Part shown: positions 1-6,537 of the stretch, piece after piece
Numbering within the stretch: the first letter of the stretch is position 1
Layout: each line of letters opens with the position of its first letter
Source of the DNA: a virus
DNA: 28,874 bases
Strand: one strand, 5' to 3'
Virus record (IMG/VR): IMGVR_UViG_3300031986_000024
Coordinates: 1-28,874 of that record
Made by a program: the position numbers and the translations under genes
The notes under the pieces: generated by a model
Databases searched by the model: none
What the model was told of the DNA's origin: nothing
What the model saw: the letters and a program-made list of their open reading frames with translations, nothing else

Positions 1-1176
1 GTGCCGAAATTCAAACTGACCGACCGCTTCGTCGCCAATGTCACAATAGATGTCCGTACCGATTATTTCGACACTCAGCTCTCGGGGCTGTCACTCCGAG
101 TGTCGCCTACGGGGACCAAGACTTGGAACCTCATCTATACTCGGGAGAGCGACGAGAGCCGCCAGCGCGTCAAGCTCGGACGTTACCCGGCTGTCGGGCT
201 TGAGGCCGCGCGCAAGAAGGCTTTGAAGGCGATGACAGCCGCGGCAGACGGGGAAGACCCTGCGGAGGCGAAATCGGCACGTCGAACGGCGCTGACGGTG
301 GAAGAGTTGGGTGCGCTCTACATCAAGATCTACGCCAAGCCCAACAAGAAGACGTGGCAAGAGGACGAGCGTATCCTCAAGGCAGAAGTCTACCCGGAGA
401 TAGGGCGCATGAAGGGCGTGGCCGTCAAACGCCGCGACGTGATCGGCATCATCGACAGCAAAGCTGAGGCTGGCGCCAGGGCACAATCGCGGAACATCCT
501 CGCGGTGGTTCGGAAGATGTTCAACTGGGCGGTGGAAGATGGCTATCTAACCATCTCACCGATAGCGGGGGTTAAGCCTCGGGGTAAGCCAACTAGGCGC
601 GATAGAATTCTTACTGACGCTGAGGTCAAGGGCGCTTGGGGGGCTCTAGGGGAGGTGGCAATAAGCCCCGTCACCGCCGATGTTCTCCGGTTGCTTTTCC
701 TGACTGGCCAGAGATCTGGCGAAGTCTGCGGGATGCGCAAGTCGGAGGTCGATCTCGAAAAGTCGGTTTGGACCATCCCAGGCGAGCGTGCCAAGAATGA
801 GTTGACGCATGTGGTGCCGCTATCGCCGCAGTCGCTCCAGATCGTTACTGCGGCGGTGGTTAGGGCCGACGAAGACCCAGATGCCCCGCTATTCACAAGG
901 ACAGGCGAGCCCCTTGAGAGCAATGCCATTGCCCAGGCGGTACGACTGAAGCTGCAGGCGTCGAAAGAGCGTTGGACCCCTCACGACATTCGCCGAACGG
1001 TTGCCACCGGTATGGCTAACCTTGGCATCATGCCGCACATCATTGAAGCGGTGCTGAACCACATCAGCGGTTTCAAAGCTGGCGTCGCTGGTGTCTACAA
1101 CAGAGCGACGTATGAAGTCGAAAAGCGAGACGCGCTCTTAAGATGGGCAAGACACGTGTCAAATATTGTTCAGTAA
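1..1176 (+). CDS. int: Tyrosine-type phage integrase
   Basis: Site-specific recombinase that would integrate and excise the prophage. The N-terminal about 90 residues look like the DUF4102 arm-binding domain of P4-like integrases, followed by a SAM-like core-binding domain (about 98-185) and the catalytic domain (about 200-385). The catalytic residues can be read directly: Arg238 in GQRSGE, Lys265 in the beta-hairpin, His328 and Arg331 in the HDIRR box, His354 in VLNH, and the nucleophile Tyr366 in VYNRA. The length of 391 residues is normal for the family and the frame is intact. The start is a GTG at the first base of the window, so the true start and its ribosome site cannot be verified and could lie upstream. 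In integrases of this type the attachment site usually lies just 5' of the gene, which here would be outside the window. Identity is secure; the exact start is not. Confidence 0.95.
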   Translation: MPKFKLTDRFVANVTIDVRTDYFDTQLSGLSLRVSPTGTKTWNLIYTRESDESRQRVKLGRYPAVGLEAARKKALKAMTAAADGEDPAEAKSARRTALTVEELGALYIKIYAKPNKKTWQEDERILKAEVYPEIGRMKGVAVKRRDVIGIIDSKAEAGARAQSRNILAVVRKMFNWAVEDGYLTISPIAGVKPRGKPTRRDRILTDAEVKGAWGALGEVAISPVTADVLRLLFLTGQRSGEVCGMRKSEVDLEKSVWTIPGERAKNELTHVVPLSPQSLQIVTAAVVRADEDPDAPLFTRTGEPLESNAIAQAVRLKLQASKERWTPHDIRRTVATGMANLGIMPHIIEAVLNHISGFKAGVAGVYNRATYEVEKRDALLRWARHVSNIVQ

Positions 1177-1271
1177 ATCCAAGGACTTGCCCCCGGTGCG
1201 AACAAATCAAGGCCAAGAGTGAACGTTCGGGGAACGCATGGTTGTGGATATCCTGCGGACATCGCCAGAAA

Positions 1272-1294
1272 AAGTGATTGAATTACAATCACTT
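1272..1294. promoter_or_regulatory. Perfect 9+9 palindrome, probable operator
   Basis: AAGTGATTG and CAATCACTT form a perfect inverted repeat around a 5-base AATTA centre, 23 bases in total, in the control region ahead of the AlpA gene. The size and AT-rich centre suit a dimeric helix-turn-helix repressor or excisionase site. Function is inferred; a small hairpin in RNA is the alternative. Confidence 0.55.
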
Positions 1295-1360
1295 AGTACA
1301 TCTGCCTGTGAATAGTGGGCACAGCGCAAAATAGGTTTAGCGTCCGACTCTGGCGTTCAG

Positions 1361-1366
1361 TATTAT
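1361..1366 (+). promoter_or_regulatory. Possible -10 box for the AlpA gene
   Basis: TATTAT matches the sigma-70 -10 consensus at five of six positions and lies 34 bases before the preferred AlpA start. No convincing -35 element is present at the normal distance, so this is only a candidate, perhaps an activator-dependent promoter. Confidence 0.25.
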
Positions 1367-1399
1367 TACCATTACCTTAATCGAACGAAGGTGATGCCA

Positions 1400-1618
1400 A
1401 TGACAAAACCCGGTCGCGACTTGCGGCTAATCAGTATCAGGGAAGCCTGTCAACTGACTTCCCTTAGTCGGACTTCCCTTTTCCTCAAGTCGAAGGCGGG
1501 AAATTTCCCGAAGCCTTTGCGCTTGAGTGAAGATGGTGTCCGCAAGGCTTTTCTCCTCTCCGAGGTTGAAGCCTGGATCGCCGACAAGATTGCTGTTCGA
1601 GATCAGGAGGCCGCATGA
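1400..1618 (+). CDS. AlpA-family regulator / excisionase
   Basis: Small DNA-binding protein of about 72 residues. The segment LISIREACQLTSLSRTSLF matches the winged-helix/MerR-like fold of AlpA/Xis proteins, which in P4-like elements activate or direct excision by the integrase. The later part (FPKPLRLSEDGVRKAFLLSEVEAWI) is the usual second half of the AlpA fold, ending in the helix that carries the W-I pair. I chose the ATG at 1400 because GAAGG at 1387-1391 is then 8 bases upstream; the in-frame GTG at 1391 and ATG at 1394 would overlap or crowd that site. It follows the integrase in the same direction, the usual place for a directionality factor. Whether it acts as excisionase, early activator or both is inference. 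Confidence 0.85.
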   Translation: MTKPGRDLRLISIREACQLTSLSRTSLFLKSKAGNFPKPLRLSEDGVRKAFLLSEVEAWIADKIAVRDQEAA

Positions 1619-1638
1619 GGCAACCCCCGAACTGCGTA

Positions 1639-1677
1639 GAGATGAGCGGCCAGTCGCCAAACGGGACCGCTCATCTC
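1639..1677. promoter_or_regulatory. Perfect 11-bp hairpin between AlpA gene and early operon
   Basis: GAGATGAGCGG (1639-1649) and CCGCTCATCTC (1667-1677) are perfectly complementary around a 17-base loop. No T-run follows, so it is not a standard intrinsic terminator. It ends 44 bases before the first gene of the early operon, a position suited to an operator pair or an RNA control element. The role is inferred. Confidence 0.5.
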
Positions 1678-1721
1678 CCCATACTGACGAAACTCTCTGA
1701 AAACCTGGAGTCGCTATCAGC

Positions 1722-2081
1722 ATGAAATCCATAGCAAGCGAATCGCCTTCCCGCCAAACGAAATCTGGACGGGGCAAGTTTCAACTCACAGTCTTGGTTC
1801 ATCCTGATGATCCACTCCATGAACGACAGTTCGTCGTTCAGGGCCGCCCAGGTTGGGCGTTGAACGAGTTAGTCAAGGCAAGCGAGCGCGGGTGCAGTGC
1901 TGCCGACTTCCCGGCCGGCATTAGGCTCGCGCATTTCGTTTACAAACTCAGGCATGAGCATGAGCTGCTGATCGAAACCGAGCACGAAGCGCATGGGGGG
2001 CCGTTCCCTGGCTCGCATGCCGTTTATCGTTTGCGGACTCCGGTGCGCATCCTCGTCGATGCGAGGCGCGCTGCCGCATGA
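1722..2081 (+). CDS. Winged-helix (HTH_39-like) phage protein
   Basis: First gene of the early operon, 119 residues. The core from about residue 20 to the end, with GRPGWALNELVKASERGC, then KLRHEHELLIETEHEAHGG and PFPGSHAVYRL, matches the small winged-helix proteins (HTH_39 type) recurrent in rhizobial prophages next to primase genes. These are thought to bind DNA, but their precise role is not established. A GGAG lies at 1707-1710, 11 bases before the ATG, slightly long. The 3' end overlaps the PC4-like gene by 4 bases (ATGA at 2078), so the two are probably translationally coupled. It could be a replication-initiation accessory or a regulator of this operon. Family assignment is from recognised pattern only. 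Confidence 0.75.
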   Translation: MKSIASESPSRQTKSGRGKFQLTVLVHPDDPLHERQFVVQGRPGWALNELVKASERGCSAADFPAGIRLAHFVYKLRHEHELLIETEHEAHGGPFPGSHAVYRLRTPVRILVDARRAAA

Positions 2082-2323
2082 GGAACTCATCGACGCTGAT
2101 CGCGTCGGTGAAGAAGAACCAGCGAGGCGACGAGATCCGCGTCTCGCTGGACTTCTACAACGGCGTATTCCTGTTCAACACAAGGACCTTCTTCGAAGCC
2201 GACGATGGTTCAATGCGACCGGGGAAGGGCGGCTTTGCCATTAAGTTAGATCGGCTTGAGGCGTATGCCGAGGCCGTCACCAGCGCCCTCATGGCGGCCA
2301 GATCGAAGGGACTGCTGAAATGA
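2078..2323 (+). CDS. PC4/p15-like single-stranded DNA-binding protein
   Basis: 81 residues. The pattern RVSLDFYNGVFLFNTRTFF, then DGSMRPGKGGFAIKLDRLEAYAEAV, follows the PC4 transcriptional coactivator C-terminal fold (four-stranded sheet, GK-G turn, then a helix). Members of this fold bind single-stranded DNA or melted promoter DNA as dimers, and bacterial and phage versions are known. Its place just upstream of a PrimPol primase suggests it covers single-stranded DNA during phage replication, standing in for an SSB, since none is visible elsewhere. It overlaps its neighbours by 4 bases at both ends (2078-2081 and 2320-2323). An alternative frame through 1993-2244 was dismissed because it resembles no known family and would overlap two well-supported genes. 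Confidence 0.75.
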   Translation: MRNSSTLIASVKKNQRGDEIRVSLDFYNGVFLFNTRTFFEADDGSMRPGKGGFAIKLDRLEAYAEAVTSALMAARSKGLLK

Positions 2324-2514
2324 CAGCTCCTTCGACATCTCCGTCACGTGGCGTGACGTCACATGACATCACGGGGGCGGCGAACTGGCTGGCCTCCGAA
2401 AAGTCGCCACCGCACCCAGTCATCCCAGAACTTCGCAAGCGTTTCCGCCTGTCTGCAGTCGAGGCGGTGCGGGCAATCCGAGAGGCAAATTTGATCAGGG
2501 CGAGGGCGCTATGA
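2320..2514 (+). CDS. Small early-operon protein, unknown function
   Basis: 64 residues, no recognised family. The N-terminal about 20 residues are Ser/Thr-rich and probably disordered. The rest (VIPELRKRFRLSAVEAVRAIREAN) can form two helices and resembles a minimal helix-turn-helix. It is held between the PC4-like and primase genes by 4-base overlaps at both ends, so it is very likely translated. Small proteins of this appearance precede PrimPol genes in rhizobial prophages, in my recollection. A role as a primase accessory or DNA-binding protein is a guess from position. Confidence 0.65.
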   Translation: MTAPSTSPSRGVTSHDITGAANWLASEKSPPHPVIPELRKRFRLSAVEAVRAIREANLIRARAL

Positions 2515-3626
2515 CGGCGGCCATCGCATTACATAGTCCGCCTTCGCTTCGCGAGACTATGGAGCATCTCTACGCGGCCAACTTTGTTTTGATCCCGCTG
2601 GGTGGCCCGGATGGTAAGAAGCCGCTGATCCTTGGCTGGAAAGGTCGGCGCATTCCTCTTGAAGCTTGTTTTCGGCGAATGGCCAATGCCAATTCGCAGT
2701 CCTATGGGATCAGGCTCGATGGTCTGCTCGTGGTCGACATCGATACCGACAATCAAGAGACGCGCGACTACTTCGCCAGCCGGTTCCAACAGTCGGACGT
2801 GGTGGTTCGCACAGGTCGGGGCGCCCACCATTACTACCAGTCCGAGGGGTTTGTACCCAAAGCGGTACGGCTCGACGACGTGTCGCTCGACTTCAAGGCG
2901 GGCAGCGCGCAGTTCGTGGTTGGTCCAGGGTCTGTGCGGCCAGATGGCTGGCATTACCTCCCTGTTCGCGGAATGCTTGGTACGTCCGCGCTGCCAACCT
3001 TCCGTGATCGGGTCCCTCTCGTAGCAGTCAACGATGGCGGCAAGGTGCAACGCGGCGAGCGCAACGGTGCGCTTTGGCGGCGTGCCGTAGAGTACGCCCC
3101 ATTTGCCGACAACTTCGATGGGCTTTTGGCCGACCTCGTCGCGCTTCGCGATATCGAGTTCGATGATGCAGCCTCCGTGCCCGACGCTGAAATTCAGAAA
3201 GTGGCCGATTGGGCGTGGAAGCTCCGGTTGGAAGGCAAGTTATGGGCCGGAAGGAACTCCGAAATGGGCATTAACCGCCTCGCAACCGACTTGCTTCTGC
3301 CCAGGGCCGACGGTGCCGATGCATTGGCACTCTACGTACTGCTCATTTCCAACCATGGGCACCAACCGGGCAAGATTTTCGCCGTTGTGCCGGACGGGAT
3401 CATTGCAGCTGGGCTGCTCGGCATGAGCCGGCGCCAGATATACCGGGCCCGAAACGTCCTGGTTGAAGTTGGATTGCTCGCCATCGTTCGAAAAGGCCGG
3501 GTCAAGCAGCCAAACGAGTATCGCCTGCAGAGCCCAAGGGTGGCTGCTGCTCTTAAGGCTGATCAAGGGGGGAGGGTTTATCCCATTACATTCAGTACAT
3601 CTGAGGCACACGAGGCAGTGGCATGA
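2511..3626 (+). CDS. PrimPol-type DNA primase/polymerase
   Basis: Archaeo-eukaryotic-type primase of the bifunctional primase/polymerase (prim-pol) family, 371 residues, expected to lay down primers and perhaps extend DNA for phage replication. The family pattern is clear: an N-terminal helix leading to LIPLGGPDGKKPLILGWK, the metal-binding DID at Asp76/Asp78 in VVDIDTDN, the GRGAHHYY strand (about 102-109), and SLDFKAGSAQFVVGPGSV (about 125-141), with the third acidic residue probably Asp127. The C-terminal half lacks a visible helicase domain. Instead, residues about 303-325 (GMSRRQIYRARNVLVEVGLL) form a helix-turn-helix-like segment that could recognise an origin. A GAGGGC ribosome site lies before the ATG. 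It overlaps both neighbours by 4 bases. No helicase is encoded nearby, so a host helicase is probably used. Confidence 0.88.
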   Translation: MTAAIALHSPPSLRETMEHLYAANFVLIPLGGPDGKKPLILGWKGRRIPLEACFRRMANANSQSYGIRLDGLLVVDIDTDNQETRDYFASRFQQSDVVVRTGRGAHHYYQSEGFVPKAVRLDDVSLDFKAGSAQFVVGPGSVRPDGWHYLPVRGMLGTSALPTFRDRVPLVAVNDGGKVQRGERNGALWRRAVEYAPFADNFDGLLADLVALRDIEFDDAASVPDAEIQKVADWAWKLRLEGKLWAGRNSEMGINRLATDLLLPRADGADALALYVLLISNHGHQPGKIFAVVPDGIIAAGLLGMSRRQIYRARNVLVEVGLLAIVRKGRVKQPNEYRLQSPRVAAALKADQGGRVYPITFSTSEAHEAVA

Positions 3627-4690
3627 CCGAACTAATTTACTGTCCAGTTTTCGAGAAGCAGCCGAGCGATGAGTATCTGGAGCGGTGGCGCGAGCACATC
3701 GCCGCGACAGGTTGCCCGGAAACCTTCGAGAACGTCTCGACGACTAAGCCGACGCAGCATGAGAATATCGTGCTGTTGTCGGACGAAATCAGGGTGCCAG
3801 TACTGCTCCGGCCAGGCGGTGACCGCGTGCCATGCTCATTCTGTGCGCCGGGTAGCCCGAAGTTTATCCGCGGCCGTATGGCGTACTTCCCCGACGAGAA
3901 GGCCGTGCGCTTCATCGGCCATCAGTGTGCCGCAACGCATTTTGGTGAGAACTACCAACATGCAGAGCGCCTTTTCCGTCGGCAGCAGCGGTGCCGAGAG
4001 TATTTCGAACTGTGGGACGAGATTGCTTCTCGGCGCGTAACGCTGGTGGAGTTCGTTGACCGTATGGCTGCGGTGGCGAGTGACCTACAATTTGCCCGTG
4101 AGCAGTTCGACACTGGGACTGCCAAGGGCTTCTGCAAATTCTTGCACACCGAACTCGCCCAGACCGACGGCGAACTATTCGTTGACGAGGATTTAGGTGG
4201 GAAGGATCGGCACGGGAATGTCGTCATCCAGCGGAAATCGATAGGGAAGGCCGCAGGGCTCAAGTTCCTGGCAGAAGGCTATGACGTGGCTCGGGACACT
4301 CGGCGGCTAAAGATGGGGCTGTCCGACGCGGAACGGGCATTGCCAGAATGGGCGCCTATGAACCCTGAACATCCAGGCACCGAAGAGATCCTTAAGCGAG
4401 GCCAGTTCGTCGAAAAGGTCATGCGCGACATGCTGGCCACTCTAGCGCTCATCATGGACGGGCAGGAGTTCTTGAAGCGCAAACATCTCTCGATGCTCCA
4501 TCGCTGGGGCAATAGGCCGGGCACGCCGTTCGGTCGATTTGAGATTAAAGCCGACGCCAATCAAGTTCTGGTGCGCAGCGATACTTACGCAGGCATTCAC
4601 TACGCCAACGTGAACGTGCCAGCCCGTGCTCATCATCCGATACCAGTAGTTCATACGGATGTGGCGATCATCCAGAAGAAGGTTTCTTGA
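3623..4690 (+). CDS. Unrecognised early protein with probable zinc knuckle
   Basis: 355 residues, no family recognised. The clearest feature is a cysteine/histidine cluster: Cys71 and Cys74 (PCSFC) followed after 25 residues by His100, Cys102 and His106 (GHQCAATHF). The spacing suggests a treble-clef-like zinc site. Between them lies MAYFPDEKAVRFIG, which reads as a beta-hairpin. The remainder (about 110-330) is mostly helical with alternating charged residues, and the last 40 residues are beta-rich. It is locked to the primase gene by a 4-base ATGA overlap and to the next gene by TGATG, so it belongs to the replication operon. Possible roles are nucleic-acid binding, recombination or host takeover; none is shown by the sequence. 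Confidence 0.8.
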   Translation: MTELIYCPVFEKQPSDEYLERWREHIAATGCPETFENVSTTKPTQHENIVLLSDEIRVPVLLRPGGDRVPCSFCAPGSPKFIRGRMAYFPDEKAVRFIGHQCAATHFGENYQHAERLFRRQQRCREYFELWDEIASRRVTLVEFVDRMAAVASDLQFAREQFDTGTAKGFCKFLHTELAQTDGELFVDEDLGGKDRHGNVVIQRKSIGKAAGLKFLAEGYDVARDTRRLKMGLSDAERALPEWAPMNPEHPGTEEILKRGQFVEKVMRDMLATLALIMDGQEFLKRKHLSMLHRWGNRPGTPFGRFEIKADANQVLVRSDTYAGIHYANVNVPARAHHPIPVVHTDVAIIQKKVS

Positions 4691-5364
4691 TGAAGAGCAC
4701 GAAAGTGACACCGACTGTACGAGTAGATGGCGGCAAGCGCGTCAACCTCGCTGACTTGCGCAGGAGGCGGCAGGAACGCGACGCTGCTATGGCAGTTGCT
4801 CCTGCGGTCGAAGACACGCGCGTAAGCGAGGTGTGGTCGCGTGCTGCTCGTCGTGATCGAGCGGCGCAAGAGACGGCATTATGTCGACGTCAGGTAGCCA
4901 AGCTCCAGGCTGAGGACGGCGGCAAGGAAGGTGCCAAGGTGACAAAGGTTAGGTTGCGGATTTCAGCCGACCGCATAGAGCGGCAGCAGTACCGCTGCCG
5001 GCCTGGATCGTTCGAATGGCGCTATGGCCGTAACAAGCAGGATGCGCTGTTCCACGCTGGATCGCACCTCGCCATCCTCTGGGAGCGCGCGGGCATGACC
5101 GTCGCCAGCTCGGGCGATTTCTTGAGGGGCATCCGGTCTGGCTACGCCCAAGGAATTGCCGAAGGTCGAGTTGCCGCGCTCGACAAGCTGCAAGGCTTTC
5201 GTGACGAGCTTGGTGCTGTCCCCTCGGCACAACTGATCGAATATTGCGTCGAGGGGCGAACAGCGGCGGAAGTTGCGCACGCAAACGGCATGAAAGAACG
5301 AGATATGGCCACTGTCTTGCACCATCATCTCAAAGTGTGCGCGCTGCACTTCGATTTCATGTGA
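4690..5364 (+). CDS. DUF6456-like putative DNA-binding regulator
   Basis: 224 residues and last gene of the early operon. It starts at the ATG in the TGATG overlap with the preceding stop; a TTG one codon earlier is less likely. The N-terminal about 75 residues are rich in Arg, Ala and Gln and probably helical. The C-terminal part has DALFHAGSHLAILWERAGM, then ALDKLQGFRDELGAVPSAQLIEY and CVEGRTAAEVAHANGM, a layout like alphaproteobacterial DUF6456 proteins: a conserved helix around a WERA motif and then a helix-turn-helix resembling a sigma-factor region-4 fold. Its position directly before the early/late boundary suits an activator or antiterminator of late genes. That function and the family link are inference; the gene itself is secure. 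Confidence 0.75.
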   Translation: MKSTKVTPTVRVDGGKRVNLADLRRRRQERDAAMAVAPAVEDTRVSEVWSRAARRDRAAQETALCRRQVAKLQAEDGGKEGAKVTKVRLRISADRIERQQYRCRPGSFEWRYGRNKQDALFHAGSHLAILWERAGMTVASSGDFLRGIRSGYAQGIAEGRVAALDKLQGFRDELGAVPSAQLIEYCVEGRTAAEVAHANGMKERDMATVLHHHLKVCALHFDFM

Positions 5365-5384
5365 TTTGTCGCGCGGATCGTGCG

Positions 5385-5413
5385 TTGACTTTCGTCACGA
5401 AACCCCGTACTAG
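5385..5413 (+). promoter_or_regulatory. Weak sigma-70-like promoter match
   Basis: TTGACT at 5385-5390 agrees with the -35 consensus at five of six positions. At 17 bases it is followed by TACTAG, a poor -10 box. There is no gene directly downstream on this strand, so if active it would make a leader or non-coding transcript. Chance match is likely. Confidence 0.2.
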
Positions 5414-5492
5414 ATTTCTATACGCAGAATTGCGACTCTCGCCGACTAGGCACCTCCCTAAACATCTATTTCAAAGGCACTCCTAAGTGATC

Positions 5493-5526
5493 GGTCCGGG
5501 CGGACGGCGCGCGGACCTGACCTTTC
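5493..5526 (+). terminator. Possible terminator of the early operon
   Basis: GGTCCG (5493-5498) pairs with CGGACC (5512-5517), and an inner alternative pairs GTCCG with CGGAC around a two-base loop. It is followed by a short pyrimidine stretch CCTTTCTT (5520-5526 region) rather than a clean T-run. It lies about 130 bases after the early operon, so it could stop that transcript weakly. Confidence 0.35.
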
Positions 5527-5581
5527 TTGACTCGATAGAGGGTGATGCCAAGAGACTGAATGAAGCTGCCTAACGAAGCCG

Positions 5582-5609
5582 CCCTAGTGCAGGAACCCTA
5601 ATGCAGGAA
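5582..5609. repeat. 14-base tandem repeat, two copies
   Basis: CCCTAGTGCAGGAA (5582-5595) is followed immediately by CCCTAATGCAGGAA (5596-5609), identical except for one base. Two adjacent near-identical units in a non-coding boundary could bind a protein (iteron or activator site) or be a replication-slippage duplication. Confidence 0.75.
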
Positions 5610-5633
5610 CACTGCGCCAGGGCGCCCGCGCCG

Positions 5634-5927
5634 TCAGTCCATGATGTGCACGACCTTGCGGGTCTGCGGGTCAATAAGGACAGTGCGGCCGTCCATTACG
5701 ACATACTGATACTTGTTGTCTGCAAGAGCGCCTGGCTTGAGAATGTCAGGAATGATTGCACCTAGTACCAGTTCGAAGTTGGATGGACGTTCGACGACCA
5801 CCGGGTTGGTTTTCACGTATTCCCGGACCACTACTTCCTGTTCGGGCGTGATCACTACAGTCTGGGCAGCCGCAAACGAGGTGCCAGCGAGCACTACGGC
5901 GGCGACTAGTGTGCTACGGAAAATCAT
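5634..5927 (-). CDS. Secreted DUF1236-like protein
   Basis: 97-residue exported protein of the DUF1236 type, small periplasmic proteins common in rhizobia with no known activity. Residues 1-21 form a classic signal peptide: Arg4, a hydrophobic core (LVAAVVLAG), and cleavage after AAA just before Gln22. The mature part has EVVVREYVKTNP (31-42) and ends with the family's typical MDGRTVLIDPQTRKVV (78-93). The frame is open upstream to 6011, but the ATG at 5927 has an AAGGGGG site 8 bases upstream and gives the signal peptide directly at the N-terminus, so I chose it. It is the last gene of a minus-strand cassette inside a plus-strand prophage. It probably acts in the envelope and is more bacterial than phage in character, suggesting acquisition from a host chromosome. 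Confidence 0.85.
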   Translation of the reverse strand: MIFRSTLVAAVVLAGTSFAAAQTVVITPEQEVVVREYVKTNPVVVERPSNFELVLGAIIPDILKPGALADNKYQYVVMDGRTVLIDPQTRKVVHIMD

Positions 5928-6020
5928 CTCAATGGCCCCCTTGGCAGTTGCAAAGGAGAACAACCGACGCGGACGGAAACGGTTCCGTCGGCGAGGCGGC
6001 GAACTCAGCACAGCGGAACG

Positions 6021-6533
6021 TCATCCTTTGAGGACGGCGTCCACCACCTGGTCCACGTCCATGGCGGATGAATCGATCCACTGACCGATGCGGGGCGTCT
6101 CGCGGGCAAGTGCGTCGGCAAGGACTGCGGGAGGGAATGCCGTGGAATAGCCGGTCTTTGACCGGTCTCTGTCACGCTGACCCAGTACTTCCGGCGAAGG
6201 GGCCAACACCACCACGCGCGGATCGAGGTCGCGAAGGCGCTCGGCAGCGGCGACCAGGTCCTCTCCGATGAGGATGTCCTGGTAAATCACGGTGAACCCT
6301 GCCTCGAAGTATCGACGCACGGCATCAGTCGCGATCACCTGTCGGAGGGTGAGTTGCGCCCGAGCTTCCGCGTCGAGCGTGGGCCCCATTGCCGCGGCGC
6401 CATTCACGATCATGCGACGGAAAACATCGCCGCCGACGAGTGCCGAGCGCGGGAAATGCCTTGCCATCGCGTTGGCAACGGTGGTTTTGCCGGCAGCCAT
6501 GGCACCGGTGATGACAAAGAGAGATTGGGTCAT
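6021..6533 (-). CDS. Small P-loop kinase (AAA_33 / CPT-like)
   Basis: 170-residue cytoplasmic P-loop protein. Walker A is GAMAAGKT at residues 10-17. Asp36 (GGDVFRR) and Asp86 (IYQDILIG) sit where nucleoside-kinase-like enzymes hold catalytic or metal-binding acids. A RDRDRSKTGY segment (120-129) supplies the basic lid. The order and length resemble small kinases related to chloramphenicol phosphotransferase and zeta-toxin folds, annotated simply as AAA-family ATPases in many genomes. The substrate is unknown: a small molecule, nucleotide or sugar is possible. The stop of the upstream 67-residue gene is 4 bases before its ATG, so the two are co-transcribed. As part of an inverted accessory cassette it probably benefits the lysogen. 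No obvious antitoxin partner is visible, so a toxin reading is weak. Confidence 0.85.
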   Translation of the reverse strand: MTQSLFVITGAMAAGKTTVANAMARHFPRSALVGGDVFRRMIVNGAAAMGPTLDAEARAQLTLRQVIATDAVRRYFEAGFTVIYQDILIGEDLVAAAERLRDLDPRVVVLAPSPEVLGQRDRDRSKTGYSTAFPPAVLADALARETPRIGQWIDSSAMDVDQVVDAVLKG

Positions 6534-6537
6534 GTCG

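Larger units (their letters stand above)
1177..1399. other. Non-coding regulatory gap between integrase and AlpA gene
   Basis: About 220 bases without a credible gene, visibly richer in A+T than its surroundings. It holds the 9+9 palindrome listed separately, an AT-rich stretch with a TATTAT box, and the ribosome-binding site of the next gene. No tRNA or clear terminator after the integrase was seen. Confidence 0.7.
5365..5633. other. Non-coding region after the early operon
   Basis: About 270 bases without a gene, lying between the 3' ends of the plus-strand early operon and the minus-strand accessory cassette. It holds a weak promoter-like match, a GC-rich hairpin and a 14-base tandem repeat, listed separately. 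A GC-rich palindromic stretch near 5612-5630 may help end the minus-strand transcripts, but it has no T-run. Confidence 0.6.

Noticed and set aside
1993-2244. Plus-strand frame overlapping the winged-helix and PC4-like genes
   Set aside because: The 4-base overlap between the two recognised genes explains the region, and the alternative translation resembles nothing.
1283-3612. Similar strings around TTACA...GTACATCTG at 1283-1305 and 3587-3605 as a possible att or repeat
   Set aside because: Only about 9 identical bases in a row. That length is expected by chance in 29 kb, and the second copy lies inside the primase gene.
5385-5413. Promoter-like TTGACT...TACTAG as a real late or early promoter
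   Set aside because: The -10 box is poor and no plus-strand gene follows for over 1.7 kb. Kept only as a low-confidence feature.
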